A stretch of DNA of 64,000 bases from JACDER01 sp963717765 (GTDB lineage: Bacteria > Actinomycetota > Thermoleophilia > Gaiellales > Gaiellaceae): NCBI GenBank assembly GCA_963717765.1, contig CAVQWX010000007.1, positions 186,001 to 250,000 on the forward strand. The letters run 5' to 3'. Below the pieces are notes generated by a model. It saw only the letters and a program-made list of their open reading frames with translations, made no database searches and was not told where the DNA came from. Each line of letters starts with the position of its first letter. The first letter of the stretch is position 1. The position numbers and the translations under genes are program-made. Of this stretch, positions 16,715 to 24,152 are shown piece after piece.

Positions 16715-17924
16715 GTACCGGAGAGAGCGCCGGCGCCCAGGCCGCGATGGGGGAGACGTCCCCGTCGCGTCCGTTCAGGTGCCGGAAGCCGAGCGCGTGC
16801 TCGGCCTGCATCATCTTGTGGATCTGCGTCGTTCCCTCGTAGATGATCGGCGCGCGCGCGTTGCGGAAGTAGCGCTCGATCCCGTACTCGGCGGAGTAGC
16901 CGTACGCGCCGTGCACCTGGATGGCGAGGTGGGCGGCCCTGAAGGCCGACTCGGTCGCATGCCACTTCGCAAGTGACGTCTCGCGCGTGTTCCGCCGGCC
17001 CTCGTCCTTCATCCATGCCGCCTGCATGACCAGCAGCTTGGACGTCTCGTAGCCGAGCACCATCTCGGCGATCATGTCCTGGACGAACTGGTACTTCCCG
17101 ATCTGCTGGCCGAAGGTCTCGCGCTCCCGCGCGTACTCGACGGAGCGCTCGAGACAGGCGCGGATGACGCCGCACGCTCCCGCCGCGACGGTGAAGCGGC
17201 CCTGGTCGAGGCCGTACATCGCGATCTCGAATCCCTGGCCCTCCTCGCCCACGAGGTTCTCCGCCGGCACCTCGACGTCCTTGAAGAAGAGCTCGCCCGT
17301 CGAGCCGGCCCAGACGCCGAGCTTGTGCTCGGTGTCGGCGGTCGAGACTCCCGGCCACTCGCGCTCCACGATGAACGCGGAGATCCCCTTGTGCTTCGCC
17401 GCGGGATCCGTCTTGGCGAAGACGAGCTGATGGTCGGCGACCGAGGCGTACGAGATCCAGTTCTTCTGGCCGTTGAGGATGTAGACGTCGCCCTCGCGGC
17501 GCGCGGTCGAGCGCATGGCGGCGACGTCGGAGCCCGCGCCGGGCTCGGTGAGCCCGAAGCACGCCAGCACCTCGCCCTTGGCCTGCGGCGTGAGGTACTT
17601 CTGCTTCTGGTCTTCCGTCGCGTAGCGCAGCAGCGAGAGCGAGTTGAGCCCGACGTGGACGGAGATGAGCGTGCGGAACGCCGATTCGCCGCGCTCGATC
17701 TCCTCGCAGGAAAGGGCCTCGGAGACGTAGTCCAGGCCGACACCGCCGTACTCCTCGGGGATGACGATTCCGAGCAGCCCCAGCTCGGCCATCCCCTCGA
17801 TGATTCCCATGTCGAGGTAGTGGTTGATGTCGTTCTCGACGGCGTTCGGCAAGACTCGCTCGTCGACGAACGAACGGACCGTCTGCTGGATGAGCTCCTG
17901 CTCTGTGCTGAGCGCGAATTCCAC
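16701..17924 (-). CDS. Acyl-CoA dehydrogenase
   Basis: 407 residues with the three-domain fold: FGLTEPGAGSDVAAMR (flavin contact), a GQKNWISYAS segment, and the C-terminal catalytic base in IYEGTTQIHKMMQ. It oxidises acyl-CoA to trans-2-enoyl-CoA with FAD and passes electrons to ETF. The chain-length preference is unknown. It is divergent from a second acyl-CoA dehydrogenase across a 24-bp palindrome, which suggests a shared repressor. Confidence 0.95.
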   Translation of the reverse strand: MEFALSTEQELIQQTVRSFVDERVLPNAVENDINHYLDMGIIEGMAELGLLGIVIPEEYGGVGLDYVSEALSCEEIERGESAFRTLISVHVGLNSLSLLRYATEDQKQKYLTPQAKGEVLACFGLTEPGAGSDVAAMRSTARREGDVYILNGQKNWISYASVADHQLVFAKTDPAAKHKGISAFIVEREWPGVSTADTEHKLGVWAGSTGELFFKDVEVPAENLVGEEGQGFEIAMYGLDQGRFTVAAGACGVIRACLERSVEYARERETFGQQIGKYQFVQDMIAEMVLGYETSKLLVMQAAWMKDEGRRNTRETSLAKWHATESAFRAAHLAIQVHGAYGYSAEYGIERYFRNARAPIIYEGTTQIHKMMQAEHALGFRHLNGRDGDVSPIAAWAPALSPVHARA

Positions 17925-17945
17925 GCCGTCAGTGTAATCGGGTAC

Positions 17946-17969
17946 TCTTGACTGACCGGTCAGTCAAGA
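17946..17969. promoter_or_regulatory. 24-bp perfect palindrome, probable TetR-family operator
   Basis: The core TTGACTGACCGGTCAGTCAA is perfectly symmetric, and the symmetry extends two further bases on each side. It lies between two divergent acyl-CoA dehydrogenase genes, 22 bp from one start and 18 bp from the other, and contains TTGACT on both strands, where -35 elements might lie. The length and the ACCGGT centre fit operators of TetR regulators of fatty-acid degradation. No regulator gene is adjacent. Confidence 0.75.
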
Positions 17970-17986
17970 TCCTGCGGAGGGCGTCG

Positions 17987-19171
17987 ATGACAATCACAGC
18001 GGACGAAAGGGTGGCGACAGGGCTCTCGTTCGCGCTGACGGACGAGCAGCGCGAGCTCCGCAGCCTGGCGCGTGAGTTCGCAGAGAAGGAGATCCGTCCG
18101 AAGGCCGCGGAATACGACGAGCACCAGATCCATCCGGTCGACGTCGTCGCCAAGGCGCACGAGCTCGGCCTGATGAACCCGCACGTCCCGCAGGAATACG
18201 GCGGGCTGGGCCTTTCCGTCCTCGAGGGCGTGCTCATCGGCGAGGAGCTCTCCTGGGGCTGCGCCGGCATCGCTGTCTCGATCGTGGCCAACTCGCTCGG
18301 CGCCGCGCCGGTGGTCATCGCAGGCACGGACGACCAGAAGCGCAAGTGGCTGCCGCCCTTGCTCGAGTCGCCGATCCTGTGCTCCTTCGGGCTGACCGAG
18401 CCGAACGCGGGCTCCGACGTCTCGGGCATCCAGACGACTGCCGTCCGGCGCGGCGACGAATACGTCATCAACGGCTCCAAGATGTTCATCACCAACGCCG
18501 GCCACGCCTCCTGGCTGGTCGTCTTCGCCTCGACGGACAAGACCAAGGGGCACCGCGGCCTCTCCGCTTTCGTCGTCCCGACCGACGCGCGCGGCGTCAC
18601 GGTCGAGAAGCACCTCGACAAGATGGGCCAGCGGGCGACCGACACGTCGGCCGTCGCCTTCCAGGACGTCGTCGTCCCTGCCGCGAACCTGCTCGGCGAC
18701 GAGGGTCAGGGCTTCAAGATCGCGATGATGACGCTGGACGGGACGCGGCCCGGAACGGCCGCGGGAGCCGTCGGCGTCGCCCAGGCCGCCTACGAGTACT
18801 CGGTGGAATACGCGAAGGAGCGCGTCCAGTTCGGCCAGCCGATCGCGGTCAACCAGGGCGTCAACTTCATGGTCGCGGACATGGCGACGGAGATCGAGGC
18901 CGCGAGGCTCCTCGTGTGGCAGGCGGCCTGGCTGGTCGATCAGGGGAAGCGCGCGACGCTCCAGTCCTCGTTCGCCAAACGCTTCGCGGCGGACATGGTC
19001 ATGAAGGTGACGACCGATGCCGTCCAGATCTACGGCGGGTACGGCTACATCAAGGAGTACCCGGTCGAGAAGCTGATGCGTGACGCGAAGCTGTTCCAGA
19101 TCTACGAGGGCACGTCCCAGATCCAGCGGCTCGTGATCGCCCGCGAGATTTTTCTCCCGCGTCCCGAATAA
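17987..19171 (+). CDS. Acyl-CoA dehydrogenase
   Basis: 394 residues from ATG 17987 with GGAGG 6 nt upstream; an apparent earlier TTG lies inside the operator and is rejected. Motifs: FGLTEPNAGSDVSGIQ, INGSKMFITNAG, and catalytic Glu in IYEGTSQIQRLVIAREIF. It resembles short/medium-chain (butyryl-CoA type) dehydrogenases more than its divergent neighbour does. Shared control through the palindrome is inferred. Confidence 0.95.
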   Translation: MTITADERVATGLSFALTDEQRELRSLAREFAEKEIRPKAAEYDEHQIHPVDVVAKAHELGLMNPHVPQEYGGLGLSVLEGVLIGEELSWGCAGIAVSIVANSLGAAPVVIAGTDDQKRKWLPPLLESPILCSFGLTEPNAGSDVSGIQTTAVRRGDEYVINGSKMFITNAGHASWLVVFASTDKTKGHRGLSAFVVPTDARGVTVEKHLDKMGQRATDTSAVAFQDVVVPAANLLGDEGQGFKIAMMTLDGTRPGTAAGAVGVAQAAYEYSVEYAKERVQFGQPIAVNQGVNFMVADMATEIEAARLLVWQAAWLVDQGKRATLQSSFAKRFAADMVMKVTTDAVQIYGGYGYIKEYPVEKLMRDAKLFQIYEGTSQIQRLVIAREIFLPRPE

Positions 19172-19214
19172 CGCGCAGATACGGCCGCGCTGCCGACCGC
19201 GCGGACATGTCTCG

Positions 19215-19348
19215 TTACGGCAAGGGGTCTGACCCCGCCGTAAAGGAAGAGGCGCTGATCAGTGCCGGAAGACGCGACGAAATCGGCGTTCGGCGGCACG
19301 TTCCGCCGCATTCGCAGATGTTTCGTCAAAATCGGGGTCTGACCCCGG
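19215..19348. repeat. Palindromic (REP-like) elements with GGGGTCTGACCCC cores
   Basis: The 178-bp gap 19172-19349 has no gene. It holds GGGGTCTGACCCC at 19224-19236, nested in TTACGGC/GCCGTAA arms (19215-19243); a stem-loop with GACGAAA/TTTCGTC outer arms and a CGGCGG/CCGCCG inner arm (about 19270-19327); and a second GGGGTCTGACCCC at 19334-19346, which abuts the next start codon. The same core recurs at 53355-53367, and a close variant occurs in folB. Confidence 0.7.
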
Positions 19349-19349
19349 T

Positions 19350-20444
19350 GTGACGCTCCTCGTCAACTTCTGGTACGCGCATCCGGTCGGGCATGCGATC
19401 GAGGCGCTGCGCTACTGCCTGGGCTACCACCTGGCCGATCCGGAGCTGCGCGTGAGCGTGGCGCTGAACGCAGCCACGCCGGTGGAGCTCGCGGGTTGCT
19501 GTCCGTTCGTGGACGAGGCGTACTCGGTCGGCTACACGGACTTCCTCGGCCGCGCCGGAGACCCGGACGCGGCGCTCACCGAGGTCCCGCGCGACTGGGA
19601 CTACGTCCTGGACGATGATCGCTCCCGCCAGCCGGCGCAGCTGAATTTCGAGGGCGTTCGTCGCTACTACCAGGCCGCGCACCGCCACTTCAGCCCGCGC
19701 ATCCACCACGGGACGACCGGGCATGAGCCGCCGGCCTATCAGCCGCATGGACAGCTCCGGCTGCAGCTTCCGGCCCGGCGGGAGCGGCCGGGCTCGATCG
19801 CGATCGCCGTCATGCCTGCGGGCTCGTCCGAGCCGTGGCGCTATCCCTCGGCGGCGTCGTGGCAGCGCATCCTGGGAGCGCTTCGTGAGGAGCTGCCCGA
19901 GGCCGTTTTCTGCTTCGTCGGCAAGCTCGAGCGGGACGAGCGGACGTCCACGTCCTGGACGCGCGAGCAATTCGAGTCGCTCGGCGACGGGATCTGGGCG
20001 GTGGACGGGCCGCTGCTCGACCAGCTCGCGCTTGTCGAGGCCTGCGATCTCTTCCTTTCCCCGCACACCGGGTTCGGGTGCGCGGCGGTCTCGGTCGGCA
20101 CGCCCTGGCTCACTCTCTCCGGCGGCCCGTGGCACGAATGGTTCTTCAACGGCGTTCCGTTCCACTCGGTCCTCCCGGACACGAGCCGCTATCCCGCCTT
20201 CACCCAGATGGGCGACCAGCCAGACACCGTGTACGAGGAGGGTGAGCCGCGCACGCCGTCGATGACACGCGCGCGGATCGAGGACGACCTGCCCGAGCTC
20301 GTCGAGGCGGCGCGGGCGCTCGTCGAAAAGCGCATGAGCTATGAGCAGTCGCTGCGCGCCTACCTCCCGCGCCTCCTGGAGGCGTATCACGGCGACCGTT
20401 CGAAGATCTTCTCTTTCGACGGCATTCACCGGAGCTACATCTGA
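19350..20444 (+). CDS. GT9-like (ADP-heptose transferase family) protein
   Basis: 364 residues. The C-terminal half has the GT9/GT-B pattern: IAVMPAGSSEPWRYPSAASW, then a strand-turn ending DLFLSPHTGFGCAAVSVGTPWL, as in heptosyltransferases, where it binds the nucleotide sugar. The N-terminal half starts as LVNFWYAHPVGHAIEALRY. The GTG start is only 3 bp from a palindromic repeat and has no Shine-Dalgarno. No glycan gene cluster surrounds it, so the acceptor is unknown. A non-catalytic relative is possible. Confidence 0.6.
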   Translation: MTLLVNFWYAHPVGHAIEALRYCLGYHLADPELRVSVALNAATPVELAGCCPFVDEAYSVGYTDFLGRAGDPDAALTEVPRDWDYVLDDDRSRQPAQLNFEGVRRYYQAAHRHFSPRIHHGTTGHEPPAYQPHGQLRLQLPARRERPGSIAIAVMPAGSSEPWRYPSAASWQRILGALREELPEAVFCFVGKLERDERTSTSWTREQFESLGDGIWAVDGPLLDQLALVEACDLFLSPHTGFGCAAVSVGTPWLTLSGGPWHEWFFNGVPFHSVLPDTSRYPAFTQMGDQPDTVYEEGEPRTPSMTRARIEDDLPELVEAARALVEKRMSYEQSLRAYLPRLLEAYHGDRSKIFSFDGIHRSYI

Positions 20445-20496
20445 CGTGACCTGAAATCATCCGGTCCTCGTACATAGTCGGCGGAGGAGGATGAGG

Positions 20497-20913
20497 ATGC
20501 GCGGCTTCAAGAACTTCCTTATGCAGGGCGACCTGATCGTGATCGCAGTGGGCCTCTCGATCGCCCTCGCATTCAGCACGCTGATCGGGTCATTCACGAA
20601 CGCTGTCATCACGCCTCTCGTGAATGCGGCCGGCGGCAGCGGCGCCGAAGGGCTCGGGTTTCACGTCAACGGTCAATTCGTCGACTTCGGTGCCGTGATC
20701 TCGGCGATCATCTACTTCGTCATCTTCGTCGCTGTCATCTACTTCGCGATCGTCGTGCCGTACCGGCACATCCGCGCTCGCCGCGGCGAAACCGCCTTCG
20801 GAGATCCCGCGCCGACCAAGACCTGCCCGTACTGCCTCTCGGACGTGCCGTCAGAAGCGTCGAAGTGCAAGTTCTGCACGAGTTCGCTCGACGTGGCCTC
20901 GCCCGGCCTCTAG
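20497..20913 (+). CDS. mscL: Large-conductance mechanosensitive channel with zinc-ribbon tail
   Basis: 138 residues from ATG 20497, with GGAGGAGG 6 nt upstream (an earlier ATG at 20491 abuts that site and is unlikely). The N-terminal GFKNFLMQGDLIVIAVGLSIALAF and a second membrane segment near residue 65-90 match MscL, a pentameric channel opened by membrane tension. The C terminus has an added CPYC...CKFC pair, likely a zinc ribbon, which is not part of the classic MscL bundle. Confidence 0.85.
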   Translation: MRGFKNFLMQGDLIVIAVGLSIALAFSTLIGSFTNAVITPLVNAAGGSGAEGLGFHVNGQFVDFGAVISAIIYFVIFVAVIYFAIVVPYRHIRARRGETAFGDPAPTKTCPYCLSDVPSEASKCKFCTSSLDVASPGL

Positions 20914-20914
20914 C

Positions 20915-21748
20915 GTGCCGATCGAGATCGATCTGAGCGGACGCGTCGCCCTCGTGACCGGAGGCTCGCGCGGGCTCGGACGCGCCGACGCGCTGACCCT
21001 CGCCCGCGCCGGCGCGGACGTGGCGATCGCGGACATCCAGCTCGAGTCGGCGGAAGGCGACGAAGCGGACCGCTACGGGCCGCTGGCGCAGGCGGCTCGC
21101 CAGACGGGGATGGTCTACACCGAATCGACCGCCGCCGAGATCGAGGAGATGGGTCGACGCGCGCTCGCGCTGCGCTGCGATGTGACCGACCGGGAGCAGG
21201 TGGCGAAAACGGTCGACCGCGTGGCTTCCGAGCTCGGCTCGGTCGACATCCTGGTCAACAACGCGGGAACGCTCGACCACGTCGGGCAGCTCGGCGACCA
21301 GCAGCCGGAGCTGTGGGCGCGCGACCTGGCGGTCAATCTGACCGGCGCGTTCACCTGTGCCCAGGCCGTCTGGCCGCATATGAAGGAGCGCGGCTGGGGT
21401 CGGATCGTGAACATGGCCTCCGTAGCGGGCACGCTCGGCGGCTTCGGCCAGGCCAGCTACTCGACGACCAAGTCGGGGCTCCTCGGGCTGACGCGCTCGC
21501 TCGCGCTCGAGGGGGCACGGCACGGGATCACCGTCAATGCCATCGTTCCGGGCGTGATCGGCACGGAAGCCTTCAACTTCGGCAACCCGGACATGAACGA
21601 GCGGATGATCCGCCGCACCGCCTTCCGCAAGGCCGGGGAGCCGCAGGACGTCGCCAACGCGATCGCGTTCCTCTGCTCCGACCTCGCCGGGTACGTCACC
21701 GGAATCGGGCTGAACGTCAGCGGTGGAATCGAGCTCTTTACCTTCTGA
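20915..21748 (+). CDS. Short-chain dehydrogenase/reductase (mycofactocin-like SDR)
   Basis: 277 residues with the SDR signature: TGGSRGLGRADA (cofactor loop), NNAG, catalytic Ser in NMASVAG and YSTTK. An acidic residue after the second strand (AIADIQLE) favours NAD. The insert between strands (residues about 45-75) is longer than in simple SDRs and is reminiscent of mycofactocin-coupled SDRs; no mft genes are seen. It starts 1 bp after mscL. Confidence 0.9.
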   Translation: MPIEIDLSGRVALVTGGSRGLGRADALTLARAGADVAIADIQLESAEGDEADRYGPLAQAARQTGMVYTESTAAEIEEMGRRALALRCDVTDREQVAKTVDRVASELGSVDILVNNAGTLDHVGQLGDQQPELWARDLAVNLTGAFTCAQAVWPHMKERGWGRIVNMASVAGTLGGFGQASYSTTKSGLLGLTRSLALEGARHGITVNAIVPGVIGTEAFNFGNPDMNERMIRRTAFRKAGEPQDVANAIAFLCSDLAGYVTGIGLNVSGGIELFTF

Positions 21749-22519
21749 GCACCAGCGCGTCCTCGACTGCGTCGTCGAGTTCTTCCGCGGTCAGCCGGGC
21801 GTCGTCGGAATGTCGGTCGCCGGGAGCATCGCCCGGCGCGTCGCGGACGAGCACAGCGACCTCGACGTGGATGTGTTCTTCGCCGACCCGGCGGCGCGCG
21901 AAAGGGTTTGGGCCGAGCGCTGGGAGTGGGACATAGCACCCTGGTTCCACCGCTTCGACGCCGACCACGTGCGGCCGCACTTCGTGATCTATCTGTTCGA
22001 ACCGGGGATCAAGACGGATATCCCGCTGCTCCTCGTCAGCGATCCACCCACTCCAGCGGGCGCGCCGTACGAGGTGCTCTGGGACGAGACGGGTGACGTC
22101 ACCCGGTGGGTCGAGGCATCCAACTCGGGCCGCGTCGAGCTTCCTCCCGACTGGAGCGAGGCCGCGCACGAGGACGAGCGGATGTGGGCGTGGCTCTACT
22201 ACTGCCTCCTGCACATGCGCCGGGGCGAGTACTACGACATCGCATACGACTTCCACATGCTGCGGAACATCGCGGAGACATGGCACGCGCGGCTCGGCGG
22301 CGCGCCGTTCTTCGACGTACGGCGCGTGCACGAGCGCGAGCCCGAGACGATGCGGGAGTTCGCCGAGCTCTTCCCCGGCCCGAGCGCGAGTCGCTGAAGC
22401 GAGGCTTGCTCAAGCTGATCCAGGTGCACGAGTCCCAGCGGGAGCGCATCTCGGGGGTCGAGTGGCGCACGCGGCCCGATGGGCGCGAGCGGATCCGGCG
22501 CTGGATCGAGGAGTTGTAG
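21723..22519 (+). CDS. Nucleotidyltransferase-fold protein (frameshifted near 22380)
   Basis: The N-terminal part has the MNT/aminoglycoside-type motif GMSVAGSIARR...SDLDVDVFF. The first frame ends at 22397 (LFPGPSASR), but the next frame carries on as ERESLKRGLLKLIQVHES and ends at 22519 (RRWIEEL), which fits a missing C in CGGCCCGAG around 22377-22382. The total would be about 265 residues. Activity would be NMP transfer to a small molecule or protein. A real frameshift or an assembly error cannot be told apart here. Confidence 0.65.
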
Positions 22520-22528
22520 GTTCCGCGC

Positions 22529-22966
22529 ATGAGGATCTCGGTAGCCGCCGACGAGCGAACGGGCGTTGCCGAGACGCTGGTCGAGGAGTTGCGCCGCCGC
22601 GGGCACGAGCCGGTCGTGCACGGTGCGCTCGACCCGGACGAGCGCGACGACTGGGCGTGGGCGAGCGAGGCCGCCGCCCGCGACGTCGCCGAGGGCCGCG
22701 CAGACCAGGCCATCGTCGCCTGCTGGACGGGGACGGGTTGCTCGATCGCGGCGAACAAGGTTCCCGGCATCCGCGCGGCGCTCGCCTTCGACGCCGAGAC
22801 CGCGGAGGGGGCGCGCAGGTGGAACGACGCCAACGTCCTCGCGCTCTCGCTGCGCGTAACGAGCGAGGCGGTGCTGAGCGAGATCCTCGACGCGTGGTTC
22901 GCCGGCGAGCCGAGCACGGCGGAGGACGACGTGGCCAACATCCGGCACGTCGACCAGATCGGATGA
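22529..22966 (+). CDS. RpiB/LacAB-family sugar-phosphate isomerase-like protein
   Basis: 145 residues with the RpiB hallmark CWTGTGCSIAANKVPGIRAA, retaining the active-site Cys and the NKV anion loop. The N-terminal SDHAG motif of true RpiB is replaced by AADERTG, so the usual Asp-His pair is altered and the substrate may differ from ribose 5-phosphate. It overlaps the downstream acyl-CoA dehydrogenase by ATGA, so the two are translationally coupled. Confidence 0.82.
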   Translation: MRISVAADERTGVAETLVEELRRRGHEPVVHGALDPDERDDWAWASEAAARDVAEGRADQAIVACWTGTGCSIAANKVPGIRAALAFDAETAEGARRWNDANVLALSLRVTSEAVLSEILDAWFAGEPSTAEDDVANIRHVDQIG

Positions 22967-24117
22967 GCATCTCGTTCGAGCTGACCGACGAGCAGCGCGA
23001 GCTCCGCGACCTTGCGCACGACTTCGCCGAGGGCGAGCTGCGGCCGATCGCGGCCGAGTGCGACGCGCGCTCGGATTTCCCGGACGGCCTGCTCGAGCGG
23101 GCCGCGCGCGCCGGCTTGACGTCCTACGCAATTCCAGAGGACCACGGCGGCGGGGGCGTGAGCGCGCTGACCGGGTCGCTGATCGCCGAGGAGCTGTCCT
23201 GGGGCTGCGCGGGCCTCGCCGGCTCGATCCAGGCGACGATGTTCCCCGTCCGCCCGCTCCTCAACGCGGGAACCGCCGAGCAGCGGGAGCGCTACCTGCC
23301 GCTGCTGGCCTCGGAAGAGGGGACGCTCGCGGCCATCGCCTTCACCGAGCCGCATGCAGGCTCCGACCTCTCCGCGATCCGCGCCACTGCCGTGCGCGAG
23401 GGCGACGACTACGTCCTGAACGGCGAGAAGTGCTACGTCACGAACGGCGGCATCGCGGCGCTCACCATCCTCTTCGCCAAGGTCGACGGCGGCATGACGG
23501 CGTTCGTCCTCGAGGAAGGCGATCCCGGCGTGTCCGCCGGCCGCAAGGAGGAGAAGCTCGGGCTGCGCGCCTCGTACACGGGCTCGATCGTGCTGGAGGG
23601 CGCGCGTATCCCGGCGGGGCGGCGGCTGGGGGAGGAGGGTCAGGGCCTCCCGATCGCGCTGGACTTCTTCGAGGCCTCGCGCCCGCAAGTCGCGGCGGCC
23701 GCCGTGGGAGTCGCGCGTGCCGCGTTCGAGTACGCCGCCGAGTACGCGCGCGGGCGCCAGGCCTTCGGCAAGCCGATCGTGGACAAGCAGGGCATCTCCT
23801 TCAAGCTCGCCGACATGGCGATGGAGATCGAGGCCGCGCGGCTCCTCGTCTGGCGTGCCTGCGACGCGGTCGACCGCGGACGGGACGCCGGTCTCCTCGG
23901 CTCCTACGCCAAGGCGTTCGCGGCCGACGCGGCTATGCGCGCCACGACCGAGGCCGTCCAGATCCTCGGCGGCGCCGGGATCATGGGCGACCACCCGGTC
24001 GAGAAATGGTTCCGCGACGCGAAGGTCTTGCAGGTCGTGGAGGGCACCTCGGAGATCCAGCGGCTCATCGTCGCGGGCTACCTGAAACGAGGCCTGCGAG
24101 AGCGCGTTCGCGGATAG
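22963..24117 (+). CDS. Acyl-CoA dehydrogenase
   Basis: 384 residues from the ATG that overlaps the rpiB-like stop. Motifs FTEPHAGSDLSAIR, NGEKCYVTNGG and catalytic Glu in VVEGTSEIQRLIVAGYL. It is the third acyl-CoA dehydrogenase in 7.5 kb. The much longer open frame upstream is shadow sequence. Coupling to a sugar-phosphate isomerase-like gene is unusual and does not explain its substrate. Confidence 0.95.
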   Translation: MSISFELTDEQRELRDLAHDFAEGELRPIAAECDARSDFPDGLLERAARAGLTSYAIPEDHGGGGVSALTGSLIAEELSWGCAGLAGSIQATMFPVRPLLNAGTAEQRERYLPLLASEEGTLAAIAFTEPHAGSDLSAIRATAVREGDDYVLNGEKCYVTNGGIAALTILFAKVDGGMTAFVLEEGDPGVSAGRKEEKLGLRASYTGSIVLEGARIPAGRRLGEEGQGLPIALDFFEASRPQVAAAAVGVARAAFEYAAEYARGRQAFGKPIVDKQGISFKLADMAMEIEAARLLVWRACDAVDRGRDAGLLGSYAKAFAADAAMRATTEAVQILGGAGIMGDHPVEKWFRDAKVLQVVEGTSEIQRLIVAGYLKRGLRERVRG

Positions 24118-24138
24118 GGCAACAGCCTGGCTCGAAGG

Positions 24139-24144
24139 TACAAT
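24139..24144 (+). promoter_or_regulatory. -10 element TACAAT for the VanW gene
   Basis: TACAAT ends 8 nt before the TTG start at 24153; there is no Shine-Dalgarno. The -35 region is poorly conserved. Confidence 0.45.
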
Positions 24145-24152
24145 CTGGCTCT

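Noticed and set aside
22099..23994. 631-residue minus-strand open frame
   Set aside because: Antisense to the RpiB-like and acyl-CoA dehydrogenase genes, with low-complexity Arg-rich sequence.
23058..24152. N-terminal extension of the VanW protein by 365 residues
   Set aside because: The extension is an out-of-frame reading of the acyl-CoA dehydrogenase gene; the -10 box and membrane segment place the start at 24153.
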